This document shows, piece after piece, positions 32,601-44,363 of a stretch of DNA of 64,000 nucleotides. Under the pieces are notes generated by a model. It saw nothing but the letters and a program-made list of their open reading frames with translations, was not told the DNA's origin and did no database searches. The translations under genes were made by a program, and so were the position numbers. This stretch comes from Isoetes taiwanensis. Its lineage: Eukaryota; Streptophyta; Lycopodiopsida; Isoetales; Isoetaceae. The stretch's first letter is position 1; every line of letters begins with the position of its first letter. Where the stretch lies: contig JAJEKV010000186.1 of NCBI GenBank assembly GCA_021234155.1, positions 1-64,000 of the forward strand, read 5' to 3'.

Positions 32601-33441
32601 GATGAAAGCCTCAAATGAATTCTAGTTTTTTTCTGGTTTGAATTCTAAAATTTTTGTCACACCCGGGGGGAGGGGACATCCCTAAGGCCCCGAAGGGGCT
32701 AAAAAATTTTTTTTGCAACACAAACCATTAACATCCAACATATAAAAAATAAATCCCCCAACACATAACAACCAACACATAACAACCATCATTAACAACC
32801 AATACATAACTACCATTGACATTAATTAACACAACCATTGGGTCCAACATATTTAAATTAAAATCCCCCTTAAACCCCCTTTGGTTTGGGTGCATATTCA
32901 CACGGGGGGTGACGTAGGGCAGCGAGAGCCCTCATAATTGTATTTTGCACGTACAAAATCAACACCATATAGTATTCCGCTTGAAATCTTATAGTATTTT
33001 GCGAATCGTGTTATACAATATAGCAAATTTTGTACTTGCATACCCCACAAACGAGGAACTTTACGTACGGTGTAGATTAAGGAATAAGGGGTGAATATGC
33101 CTATCCAATAGCTCTCGTTGCCCAGAGTCACCCCCCGTGTGAATATGCACCCAAACCAAAGGGGGTTTAAGGGGGATTTTAATTTAAATATGTTGGACCC
33201 AATGGTTGTGTTAATTAATGTCAATGGTAGTTATGTGTTGGTTGTTAATGATGGTTGTTATGTGTTGGTTGTTATGTGTTGGGGGATTTATTTTTTATAT
33301 GTTGGATGTTAATGGTTTGTGTTGCAAAAAAAATTTTTTAGCCCCTTCGGGGCCTTAGGGATGTCCCCTCCCCCCCGGGTGTGACAAAAATTTTAGAATT
33401 CAAACCAGAAAAAAAACTAGAATTCATTTGAGGCTTTCATC
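32601..33441 (+). repeat. Element A, forward type, full length
   Basis: 841 bp, clean copy. It has the GTAGGGCAGCGAGAGCCC core start of forward type and perfect TIRs (GATGAAAGCCTC...GAGGCTTTCATC). Confidence 0.92.
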
Positions 33442-34906
33442 TATGCTACATATTCATTCTCTGTTTCAGGATCAAGCCAACCTTGAAGCAAAGCAGTCAG
33501 GAATTCCTGTGAATCAGACTCTGATTCTTCTACTTCTTCCTCCTCTGCATCCTCTGAGTCGGAATCAAAGGATTGCTGCAAAAAATATTGCAATCGGATT
33601 CTTCATGAAGAAGCTCCGCTGCAGACGCTGAACGCTTCATGGCTTGGGCAGAAAAAAAATGGAAGAAATGGAATTTTGGCGGGCATGCATAGCTTATATG
33701 CTAGGAATTTTATGGCCATCAAAATTTAATGCAAATCACGTGAATAAAATTATTTCGTGCTCCGAAATATCATGCGACAGTTTATCCCAACAAATTATCT
33801 AAAAAACATAATTAAAAAAGTACATTATCCTCACTACCCAAAAAAAAAGGGATTATTCCTACCATGTTGCCATCACACATGATCATGCTAACAACATATG
33901 CACCAGGTTGGCATCATATGAACCAAGTTGGCACCAATGAACTTAAAAAGGTACGTTACCCTCACTACCCGAAAGAAAAAAGGGATTATTCTTAAGTGAT
34001 TCTTAAGTGGTCCCTTATTTATTGGCACACCCCCCTTGTTGGCTATGATCACTTGGCAATGTCTTATGAAGAAGAAGAAGAACCCAATATGTAGCATAAT
34101 AACAGGGGGTTTTCTTTGTGTTTTTGTACGCTTTTCACTAAGGTTTTCCTATGATTTCGTGATGTATTCAAATGGATGTACTAATGCGTACATCTAGAGT
34201 GCACCATTTCTGAGCCATTGATTTTAGCCTTTTTTTTCCCAATGGTCAACAACCAATGGCTCACAACAAAAGCCCTTTTTTTGTGCGTGTGGTGCATAAT
34301 GGTCAACAACCAATGGCTCACAACAAAAGCCCTCTTTTTGTGGGCTTGAAGGGCGCATGTAGTGTAGTTTCCCCGCCGGCAACACATTTCTTATCATAGC
34401 TTTTGATCCAGAGCTCTGTTTGAGATGATTTTTATTGCGTTGGAAAGCTCTTTCCGAGATCTTTTTGACGATGTATGATATGTATATGTTTGGTTAAGTT
34501 ATCTATGTTAAAACAGCAATTTCTCGGCCGGGTTTGGTAGGCTTTCACATCCTACCAGCTGATTAATACAGGATTGTGCTATTGGATATTGTTTTATGGC
34601 TCATTCCAAATGAAGCTTGCAAAAAATTACCATGCATTTTTAGATTTTGAGGCAGTTATTAAGCAAATTCCAAGGCTTCTAGATCCTTGTGCTAACAAGC
34701 AGAAACGTTTCCCACTTTGGTTTCTCACCACAAGAATCCATGGAGGCCAAAGGCTGCTGTTAAATTCTAGTTGAAAAATGTTTGTGTATGGGTGTTGCAA
34801 ACTTTATGACTTTCAGAATAATGGGATCAATTCGCTCTATCTTTATGGTAACTTTTTTACTTATGTTCTATTTGTTTTATTGTGATGAAATTCAAAAGCT
34901 ACAGGT
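33442..34906 (+). repeat. Spacer cassette C-D-E-B, forward type, two E copies
   Basis: 1465 bp, about 115 bp shorter than its neighbours because E has only two 57-bp copies (34.24-34.34 kb). B carries the TTCTAGTTG variant (TTCCAGTTG elsewhere). Both features are shared only with the two inverted cassettes at 35.7 and 38.1 kb, so the three form a subfamily. Confidence 0.92.
34574..34774 (+). other. Module B reading frame (representative), unidentified
   Basis: 66 codons, with [20 protein letters not shown], then [20 protein letters not shown] and a short end. The frame is open at 16731-16931 (-), 29849-30049 (+), 35882-36082 (-), 38188-38388 (-) and 41610-41810 (+), with few amino-acid changes. 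Copies at 24.4, 26.8, 32.3 and 44.1 kb are broken by indels. It looks more protein-like than the surrounding DNA, and an AG acceptor-like CAG (TTAATACAG) lies just before it, so a captured exon is possible. Similarity between copies may only reflect recent duplication. Confidence 0.3.
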
Positions 34907-35748
34907 GATGAAAGCCTCAAATGAATTCTAGTTTTTTTCTGGTTTGAATTCTAAAATTTTTGTCACACCCGGGGGGAGGGGACATCCCTAAGGCCCCGAA
35001 GGGGCTAAAAAATTTTTTTTGCAACACAAACCATTAACATCCAACATATAAAAAATAAATCCCCCAACACATAACAACCAACACATAACAACCATCATTA
35101 ACAACCAACACATAACTACCATTGACATTAATTAACACAACCATTGGGTCCAACATAATTAAATTAAAATCCCCCTTAAACCCCCTTTGGTTTGGGTGCA
35201 TATTCACACGGGGGGTGACTCTGGGCAACGAGAGCTATTGGATAGGCATATTCACCCCTTATTCCTTAATCTACACCGTACGTAAAGTTCCTCGTTTGTG
35301 GGGTATGCAAGTACAAAATTTGCTATATTGTATAACACGATTCGCAAAATACTATAAGATTTCAAGCGGAATACTATATGGTGTTGATTTTGTACGTGCA
35401 AAATACAATTATGAGGGCTCTCGCTGCCCTACGTCACCCCCCGTGTGAATATGCACCCAAACCAAAGGGGGTTTAAGGGGGATTTTAATTTAAATATGTT
35501 GGACCCAATGGTTGTGTTAATTAATGTCAATGGTAGTTATGTGTTGGTTGTTAATGATGGTTGTTATGTGTTGGTTGTTATGTGTTGGGGGATTTATTTT
35601 TTATATGTTGGATGTTAATGGTTTGTGTTGCAAAAAAAAATTTTTAGCCCCTTCGGGGCCTTAGGGATGTCCCCTCCCCCCCGGGTGTGACAAAAATTTT
35701 AGAATTCAAACCAGAAAAAAAAACTAGAATTCATTTGAGGCTTTCATC
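34907..35748 (-). repeat. Element A, reverse type; centre of palindrome 1
   Basis: Flanked by module B on both sides, in opposite orientations (AGCTACAGGT before, ACCTGTAGCT after). The core is reverse type (TCTGGGCAACG at its left), so the inversion breakpoint lies in or next to its left arm. The palindrome centre is about 35,328. One unique base change in the left arm (AACATAATTAAATT). Confidence 0.92.
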
Positions 35749-37214
35749 ACCTGTAGCTTTTGAATTTCATCACAATAAAACAAATAGAACATAAGTAAAA
35801 AAAGTTACCATAAAGATAGAGCGAATTGATCCCATTATTCTGAAAGTCATAAAGTTTGCAACACCCATACACAAACATTTTTCAACTAGAATTTAACAGC
35901 AGCCTTTGGCCTCCATGGATTCTTGTGGTGAGAAACCAAAGTGGGAAACGTTTCTGCTTGTTAGCACAAGGATCTAGAAGCCTTGGAATTTGCTTAATAA
36001 CTGCCTCAAAATCTAAAAATGCATGGTAATTTTTTGCAAGCTTCATTTGGAATGAGCCATAAAACAATATCCAATAGCACAATCCTGTATTAATCAGCTG
36101 GTAGGATGTGAAAGCCTACCAAACCCGGCCGAGAAATTGCTGTTTTAACATAGATAACTTAACCAAACATATACATATCATACATCGTCAAAAAGATCTC
36201 GGAAAGAGCTTTCCAACGCAATAAAAATCATCTCAAACAGAGCTCTGGATCAAAAGCTATGATAAGAAATGTGTTGCCGGCGGGGAAACTACACTACATG
36301 CGCCCTTCAAGCCCACAAAAAGAGGGCTTTTGTTGTGAGCCATTGGTTGTTGACCATTATGCACCACACGCACAAAAAAAGGGCTTTTGTTGTGAGCCAT
36401 TGGTTGTTGACCATTGGGAAAAAAAAGGCTAAAATCAATGGCTCAGAAATGGTGCACTCTAGATGTACGCATTAGTACATCCATTTGAATACATCACGAA
36501 ATCATAGGAAAACCTTAGTGAAAAGCGTACAAAAACACAAAGAAAACCCCCTGTTATTATGCTACATATTGGGTTCTTCTTCTTCTTCATAAGACATTGC
36601 CAAGTGATCATAGCCAACAAGGGGGGTGTGCCAATAAATAAGGGACCACTTAAGAATCACTTAAGAATAATCCCTTTTTTCTTTCGGGTAGTGAGGGTAA
36701 CGTACCTTTTTAAGTTCATTGGTGCCAACTTGGTTCATATGATGCCAACCTGGTGCATATGTTGTTAGCATGATCATGTGTGATGGCAACATGGTAGGAA
36801 TAATCCCTTTTTTTTTGGGTAGTGAGGATAATGTACTTTTTTAATTATGTTTTTTAGATAATTTGTTGGGATAAACTGTCGCATGATATTTCGGAGCACG
36901 AAATAATTTTATTCACGTGATTTGCATTAAATTTTGATGGCCATAAAATTCCTAGCATATAAGCTATGCATGCCCGCCAAAATTCCATTTCTTCCATTTT
37001 TTTTCTGCCCAAGCCATGAAGCGTTCAGCGTCTGCAGCGGAGCTTCTTCATGAAGAATCCGATTGCAATATTTTTTGCAGCAATCCTTTGATTCCGACTC
37101 AGAGGATGCAGAGGAGGAAGAAGTAGAAGAATCAGAGTCTGATTCACAGGAATTCCTGACTGCTTTGCTTCAAGGTTGGCTTGATCCTGAAACAGAGAAT
37201 GAATATGTAGCATA
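35749..37214 (-). repeat. Spacer cassette B-E-D-C, reverse type, two E copies
   Basis: Near-exact inverse of 33442-34906 (1466 against 1465 bp). Order: B (minus-strand frame 36082-35882), linker, two E copies (36.32-36.42 kb), terminus, D (36.56-36.87 kb), C (plus-strand frame 37016-37215). Confidence 0.92.
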
Positions 37215-37215
37215 G
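37016..37215 (+). pseudogene. Module C acidic mini-ORF, frameshifted
   Basis: ATG at 37016 gives MKRSASAAELLHEESDCN, then a T6 run (ATATTTTTTGCAG). The -1 frame after the run reads QQSFDSDSEDAEEEEVEE, then an acidic stretch, then TALLQGWLDP and a TAG at 37213-37215. Total 200 nt, one short of 67 codons. The sequence upstream (module D) is AT-rich and could act as a leader. The stop codon's G is the first base of the neighbouring element A. The same 200-nt frame with the same T6 is at 39322-39521 (+) and, on the minus strand, at 23146-23345, 28592-28791, 31016-31215, 33441-33640, 40363-40562 and 42787-42986. The only coding change I saw between copies (TCA/TCG at codon 4) is synonymous. I read it as a captured or transposon-derived mini gene; family not recognised. 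Confidence 0.45.
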
Positions 37216-38055
37216 ATGAAAGCCTCAAATGAATTCTAGTTTTTTTTCTGGTTTGAATTCTAAAATTTTTGTCACACCCGGGGGGGAGGGGACATCCCTA
37301 AGGCCCCGAAGGGGCTAAAAATTTTTTTTTGCAACACAAACCATTAACATCCAACATATAAAAAATAAATCCCCCAACACATAACAACCAACACATAACA
37401 ACCATCATTAACAACCAACACATAACTACCATTGACATTAATTAACACAACCATTGGGTCCAACATATTTAAATTAAAATCCCCCTTAAACCCCCTTTGG
37501 TTTGGGTGCATATTCACACGGGGGGTGACTCTGGGCAACGAGAGCTATTGGATACGCATATGCACCCCTTATTCCTTAATCTACACCGTACGTAAAGTTC
37601 CTCGTTTGTGGGGTATGCAAGTACAAAATTTGCTATATTGTATAACACGATTCGCAAAATACTATAAGATTTCAAGCGGAATACTATATGGTGTTGATTT
37701 TGTACGTGCAAAATACAATTATGAGGGCTCTCGCTGCCCTACGTCACCCCCCGTGTGAATATGCACCCAAACCAAAGGGGGTTTAAGGGGGATTTTAATT
37801 TAAATATGTTGGACCCAATGGTTGTGTTAATTAATGTCAATGGTAGTTATGTGTTGGTTGTTAATGATGGTTGTTATGTGTTGGTTGTTATGTGTTGGGG
37901 GATTTATTTTTTATATGTTGGATGTTAATGGTTTGTGTTGCAAAAAAAATTTTTTAGCCCCTTCGGGGCCTTAGGGATGTCCCCTCCCCCCGGGTGTGAC
38001 AAAAATTTTAGAATTCAAACCAGAAAAAAACTAGAATTCATTTGAGGCTTTCATC
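37215..38055 (-). repeat. Element A, reverse type, full length
   Basis: 841 bp. The core carries the GGATACGCATATGCACC variant. The left arm begins at the G of the TAG stop of the C reading frame. Confidence 0.92.
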
Positions 38056-39520
38056 ACCTGTAGCTTTTGAATTTCATCACAATAAAACAAATAGAACATA
38101 AGTAAAAAAGTTACCATAAAGATAGAGCGAATTGATCCCATTATTCTGAAAGTCATAAAGTTTGCAACACCCATACACAAACATTTTTCAACTAGAATTT
38201 AACAGCAGCCTTTGGCCTCCATGGATTCTTGTGGTGAGAAACCAAAGTGGGAAACGTTTCTGCTTGTTAGCACAAGGATCTAGAAGCCTTGGAATTTGCT
38301 TAATAACTGCCTCAAAATCTAAAAATGCATGGTAATTTTTTGCAAGCTTCATTTGGAATGAGCCATAAAACAATATCCAATAGCACAATCCTGTATTAAT
38401 CAGCTGGTAGGATGTGAAAGCCTACCAAACCCGGCCGAGAAATTGCTGTTTTAACATAGATAACTTAACCAAACATATACATATCATACATCGTCAAAAA
38501 GATCTCGAAAAGAGCTTTCCAACGCAATAAAAATCATCTCAAACAGAGCTCTGGATCAAAAGCTATGATAAGAAATGTGTTGCCGGCGGGGAAACTACAC
38601 TACATGCGCCCTTCAAGCCCACAAAAAGAGGGCTTTTGTTGTGAGCCATTGGTTGTTGACCATTATGCACCACACGCACAAAAAAAGGGCTTTTGTTGTG
38701 AGCCATTGGTTGTTGACCATTGGGAAAAAAAAGGCTAAAATCAATGGCTCAGAAATGGTGCACTCTAGATGTACGCATTAGTACATCCATTTGAATACAT
38801 CACGAAATCATAGGAAAACCTTAGTGAAAAGCGTACAAAAACACAAAGAAAACCCCCTGTTATTATGCTACATATTGGGTTCTTCTTCTTCTTCATAAGA
38901 CATTGCCAAGTGATCATAGCCAACAAGGGGGGTGTGCCAATAAATAAGGGACCACTTAAGAATCACTTAAGAATAATCCCTTTTTTCTTTCGGGTAGTGA
39001 GGGTAACGTACCTTTTTAAGTTCATTGGTGCCAACTTGGTTCATATGATGCCAACCTGGTGCATATGTTGTTAGCATGATCATGTGTGATGGCAACATGG
39101 TAGGAATAATCCCTTTTTTTTTGGGTAGTGAGGATAATGTACTTTTTTAATTATGTTTTTTAGATAATTTGTTGGGATAAACTGTCGCATGATATTTCGG
39201 AGCACGAAATAATTTTATTCACGTGATTTGCATTAAATTTTGATGGCCATAAAATTCCTAGCATATAAGCTATGCATGCCCGCCAAAATTCCATTTCTTC
39301 CATTTTTTTTCTGCCCAAGCCATGAAGCGTTCAGCGTCTGCAGCGGAGCTTCTTCATGAAGAATCCGATTGCAATATTTTTTGCAGCAATCCTTTGATTC
39401 CGACTCAGAGGATGCAGAGGAGGAAGAAGTAGAAGAATCAGAGTCTGATTCACAGGAATTCCTGACTGCTTTGCTTCAAGGTTGGCTTGATCCTGAAACA
39501 GAGAATGAATATGTAGCATA
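38056..39520 (-). repeat. Spacer cassette B-E-D-C, reverse type, two E copies
   Basis: 1465 bp, same subfamily as 33.4 and 35.7 kb (two E copies, TTCTAGTTG read on the minus strand). C frame on the plus strand at 39322-39521. Confidence 0.92.
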
Positions 39521-39521
39521 G
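39322..39521 (+). pseudogene. Module C acidic mini-ORF, second reverse-type copy
   Basis: Identical to the 37016-37215 copy as far as I can read it: ATG, basic Ser/Ala start, T6 run, acidic Glu/Asp/Ser part in the -1 frame, TAG fused to element A. Confidence 0.45.
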
Positions 39522-40363
39522 ATGAAAGCCTCAAATGAATTCTAGTTTTTTTTCTGGTTTGAATTCTAAAATTTTTGTCACACCCGGGGGGGAGGGGACA
39601 TCCCTAAGGCCCCGAAGGGGCTAAAAATTTTTTTTTGCAACACAAACCATTAACATCCAACATATAAAAAATAAATCCCCCAACACATAACAACCAACAC
39701 ATAACAACCATCATTAACAACCAACACATAACTACCATTGACATTAATTAACACAACCATTGGGTCCAACATATTTAAATTAAAATCCCCCTTAAACCCC
39801 CTTTGGTTTGGGTGCATATTCACACGGGGGGTGACTCTGGGCAACGAGAGCTATTGGATACGCATATGCACCCCTTATTCCTTAATCTACACCGTACGTA
39901 AAGTTCCTCGTTTGTGGGGTATGCAAGTACAAAATTTGCTATATTGTATAACACGATTCGCAAAATACTATAAGATTTCAAGCGGAATACTATATGGTGT
40001 TTATTTTGTACGTGCAAAATACAATTATGAGGGCTCTCGCTGCCCTACGTCACCCCCCGTGTGAATATGCACCCAAACCAAAGGGGGTTTAAGGGGGATT
40101 TTAATTTAAATATGTTGGACCCAATGGTTGTGTTAATTAATGTCAATGGTAGTTATGTGTTGGTTGTTAATGATGGTTGTTATGTGTTGGTTGTTATGTG
40201 TTGGGGGATTTATTTTTTATATGTTGGATGTTAATGGTTTGTGTTGCAAAAAAAAATTTTTAGCCCCTTCGGGGCCTTAGGGATGTCCCCTCCCCCCCGG
40301 GTGTGACAAAAATTTTAGAATTCAAACCAGAAAAAAAACTAGAATTCATTTGAGGCTTTCATC
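39521..40363 (-). repeat. Element A, reverse type; centre of palindrome 2
   Basis: Flanked by module C on both sides in opposite orientations. The centre of the second palindrome is about 39,942. The core carries both the ACGCATATGCACC variant and the GTTTATTTTG change also seen at 22.67 kb. The right arm marks the second inversion breakpoint. Confidence 0.92.
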
Positions 40364-41943
40364 TATGCTACATATTCATTCTCTGTTTCAGGATCAAGCC
40401 AACCTTGAAGCAAAGCAGTCAGGAATTCCTGTGAATCAGACTCTGATTCTTCTACTTCTTCCTCCTCTGCATCCTCTGAGTCGGAATCAAAGGATTGCTG
40501 CAAAAAATATTGCAATCGGATTCTTCATGAAGAAGCTCCGCTGCAGACGCTGAACGCTTCATGGCTTGGGCAGAAAAAAAATGGAAGAAATGGAATTTTG
40601 GCGGGCATGCATAGCTTATATGCTAGGAATTTTATGGCCATCAAAATTTAATGCAAATCACGTGAATAAAATTATTTCGTGCTCCGAAATATCATGCGAC
40701 AGTTTATCCCAACAAATTATCTAAAAAACATAATTAAAAAAGTACATTATCCTCACTACCCAAAAAAAAAGGGATTATTCCTACCATGTTGCCATCACAC
40801 ATGATCATGCTAACAACATATGCACCAGGTTGGCATCATATGAACCAAGTTGGCACCAATGAACTTAAAAAGGTACGTTACCCTCACTACCCGAAAGAAA
40901 AAAGGGATTATTCTTAAGTGATTCTTAAGTGGTCCCTTATTTATTGGCACACCCCCCTTGTTGGCTATGATCACTTGGCAATGTCTTATGAAGAAGAAGA
41001 AGAACCCAATATGTAGCATAATAACAGGGGGTTTTCTTTGTGTTTTTGTACGCTTTTCACTAAGGTTTTCCTATGATTTCGTGATGTATTCAAATGGATG
41101 TACTAATGCGTACATCTAGAGTGCACCATTTCTGAGCCATTGATTTTAGCCTTTTTTTTCCCAATGGTCAACAACCAATGGCTCACAACAAAAGCCCTTT
41201 TTTTGTGCGTGTGGTGCATAATGGTCAACAACCAATGGCTCACAACAAAAGCCCCTTTTTTGTGCGTGTGGTGCATAATGGTCAACAACCAATGGCTCAC
41301 AACAAAAGTCCCTTTTTTGTGCGTGTGGTGCATAATGGTCAACAACCAATGGCTCACAACAAAAGCCCTCTTTTTGTGGGCTTGAAGGGCGCATGTAGTG
41401 CAGTTTCCCCGCCGGCAACACATTTCTTATCATAGCTTTTGATCCAGAGCTCTGTTTGAGATGATTTTTATTGCATTGGAAAGCTCTTTCCGAGATCTTT
41501 TTGACGATGTATGATATGTATATGTTTGGTTAAGTTATCTATGTTAAAACAGCAATTTCTCGGCCGGGTTTGGTAGGCTTTCACATCCTACCAGCTGATT
41601 AATACAGGATTGTGCTATTGGATATTGTTTTATGGCTCATTCCAAATGAAGCTTGCAAAAAATTACCATGCATTTTTAGATTTTGAGGCAGTTATTAAGC
41701 AAATTCCAAGGCTTCTAGATCCTTGTGCTAACAAGCAGAAACGTTTCCCACTTTGGTTTCTCACCACAAGAATCCATGGAGGCCAAAGGCTGCTGTTAAA
41801 TTCCAGTTGAAAAATGTTTGTGTATGGGTGTTGCAAACTTTATGACTTTCAGAATAATGGGATCAATTCGCTCTATCTTTATGGTAACTTTTTTTACTTA
41901 TGTTCTATTTGTTTTATTGTGATGAAATTCAAAAGCTACAGGT
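40364..41943 (+). repeat. Spacer cassette C-D-E-B, forward type, four E copies
   Basis: 1580 bp. C (frame 40562-40363, T variant), D (40.75-41.03 kb), terminus, four clean E copies (41.16-41.37 kb), B (frame 41610-41810). Confidence 0.92.
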
Positions 41944-42787
41944 GATGAAAGCCTCAAATGAATTCTAGTTTTTTTTTCTGGTTTGAATTCTAAAATTTTT
42001 GTCACACCCGGGGGGGAGGGGACATCCCTAAGGCCCCGAAGGGGCTAAAAATTTTTTTTTGCAACACAAACCATTAACATCCAACATATAAAAAATAAAT
42101 CCCCCAACACATAACAACCAACACATAACAACCATCATTAACAACCAACACATAACTACCATTGACATTAATTAACACAACCATTGGGTCCAACATATTT
42201 AAATTAAAATCCCCCTTAAACCCCCTTTGGTTTGGGTGCATATTCACACGGGGGGTGACGTAGGGCAGCGAGAGCCCTCATAATTGTATTTTGCACGTAC
42301 AAAATCAACACCATATAGTATTCCGCTTGAAATCTTATAGTATTTTGCGAATCGTGTTATACAATATAGCAAATTTTGTACTTGCATACCCCACAAACGA
42401 GGAACTTTACGTACGGTGTAGATTAAGGAATAAGGGGTGCATATGCGTATCCAATAGCTCTCGTTGCCCAGAGTCACCCCCCGTGTGAATATGCACCCAA
42501 ACCAAAGGGGGTTTAAGGGGGATTTTAATTTAAATATGTTGGACCCAATGGTTGTGTTAATTAATGTCAATGGTAGTTATGTGTTGGTTGTTAATGATGG
42601 TTGTTATGTGTTGGTTGTTATGTGTTGGGGGATTTATTTTTTATATGTTGGATGTTAATGGTTTGTGTTGCAAAAAAATTTTTTTAGCCCCTTCGGGGCC
42701 TTAGGGATGTCCCCTCCCCCCCGGGTGTGACAAAAATTTTAGAATTCAAACCAGAAAAAAAACTAGAATTCATTTGAGGCTTTCATC
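41944..42787 (+). repeat. Element A, forward type, full length
   Basis: 844 bp, forward core (GTAGGGCAGCG) with the GCATATGCGTATCC variant. Differs from its neighbours mainly in A/T homopolymer lengths. Confidence 0.92.
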
Positions 42788-44363
42788 TATGCTACATATT
42801 CATTCTCTGTTTCAGGATCAAGCCAACCTTGAAGCAAAGCAGTCAGGAATTCCTGTGAATCAGACTCTGATTCTTCTACTTCTTCCTCCTCTGCATCCTC
42901 TGAGTCGGAATCAAAGGATTGCTGCAAAAAATATTGCAATCGGATTCTTCATGAAGAAGCTCCGCTGCAGACGCCGAACGCTTCATGGCTTGGGCAGAAA
43001 AAAAATGGAAGAAATGGAATTTTGGCGGGCATGCATAGCTTATATGCTAGGAATTTTATGGCCATCAAAATTTAATGCAAATCACGTGAATAAAATTATT
43101 TCGTGCTCCGAAATATCATGCGACAGTTTATCCCAACAAATTATCTAAAAAACATAATTAAAAAAGTACATTATCCTCACTACCCAAAAAAAAAGGGATT
43201 ATTCCTACCATGTTGCCATCACACATGATCATGCTAACAACATATGCACCAGGTTGGCATCATATGAACCAAGTTGGCACCAATGAACTTAAAAAGGTAC
43301 GTTACCCTCACTACCCGAAAGAAAAAAGGGATTATTCTTAAGTGATTCTTAAGTGGTCCCTTATTTATTGGCACACCCCCCTTGTTGGCTATGATCACTT
43401 GGCAATGTCTTATGAAGAAGAAGAAGAACCCAATATGTAGCATAATAACAGGGGGTTTTCTTTGTGTTTTTTGTACGCTTTTCACTAAGGTTTTCCTATG
43501 ATTTCGTGATGTATTCAAATGGATGTACTAATGCGTACATCTAGAGTGCACCATTTCTGAGCCATTGATTTTAGCCTTTTTTTTCCCAATGGTCAACAAC
43601 CAATGGCTCACAACAAAAGCCCTTTTTTTGTGCATGTGGTGCATAATGGTCAACAACCAATGGCTCACAACAAAAGCCCCCTTTTTTGTGCGTGTGGTGC
43701 ATAATGGTCAACAACCAATGGCTCACAACAAAAGTCCCTTTTTGTGCGTGTGGTGCATAATGGTCAACAACCAATGGCTCACAACAAAAGCCCTCTTTTG
43801 TGGGCTTGAAGGGCGCATGTAGTGCGTTTCCACCGGCAACACATTTCTTATCATAGCTTTTGATCCAGAGAGCTCGTTTGAGATGATTTTTATTGCGTTG
43901 GAAAGCTCTTTCCGAGATCTTTTTTGTGATGTATGATATGTATATGTTTGGTTAAGTTATCTATGTTAAAACAGCAATTTTCGGCCGGGTTTGGTAGGCT
44001 TTCACATCCTACCAGCTGATTAATACAGGATTGTGCTATTGGATATTGTTTTATGGCTCATTCCAAATGAAGCTTGCAAAAAATTACCATGCATTTTTAG
44101 ATTTTGAGGCAGTTATTAAGCAAATTCAAGGCTTCTAGATCCTTGTGCTAACAAGCGTAAACGTTTCCCACTTTGGTTTCTCACCACAAGAATCCATGGA
44201 GGCCAAGGGCTGCTGTTAAATTCCAGTTGAAAAATGTTTGTGTATGGGTGTTGCAAACTTTATGACTTTTCAGAATAATGGGATCAATTCGCTCTATCTT
44301 TATGGTAACTTTTTTACTTATGTTCTATTTGTTTTATTGTGATGAAATTCAAAAGCTACGTGT
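42788..44363 (+). repeat. Spacer cassette C-D-E-B, forward type, four E copies
   Basis: 1576 bp. C (frame 42986-42787) has the C variant (ACGCCGAACGC). Four E copies (43.59-43.80 kb), B (43.90-44.36 kb) with a one-base deletion in AAATTCAAGGC that breaks its frame. Confidence 0.9.

Noticed and set aside
32898-33224. 108-codon frame through the element A core, repeated in all A copies
   Set aside because: The frame crosses the inverted arms and hinge; copies resemble each other because of recent duplication, not selection. No domain is visible.
33428-33631. Conserved frame on the strand opposite to module C (MRLSSMLHIHSLFQDQ...)
   Set aside because: It is antisense to the acidic mini-ORF, which has the better start, stop and composition, so it is treated as a shadow.
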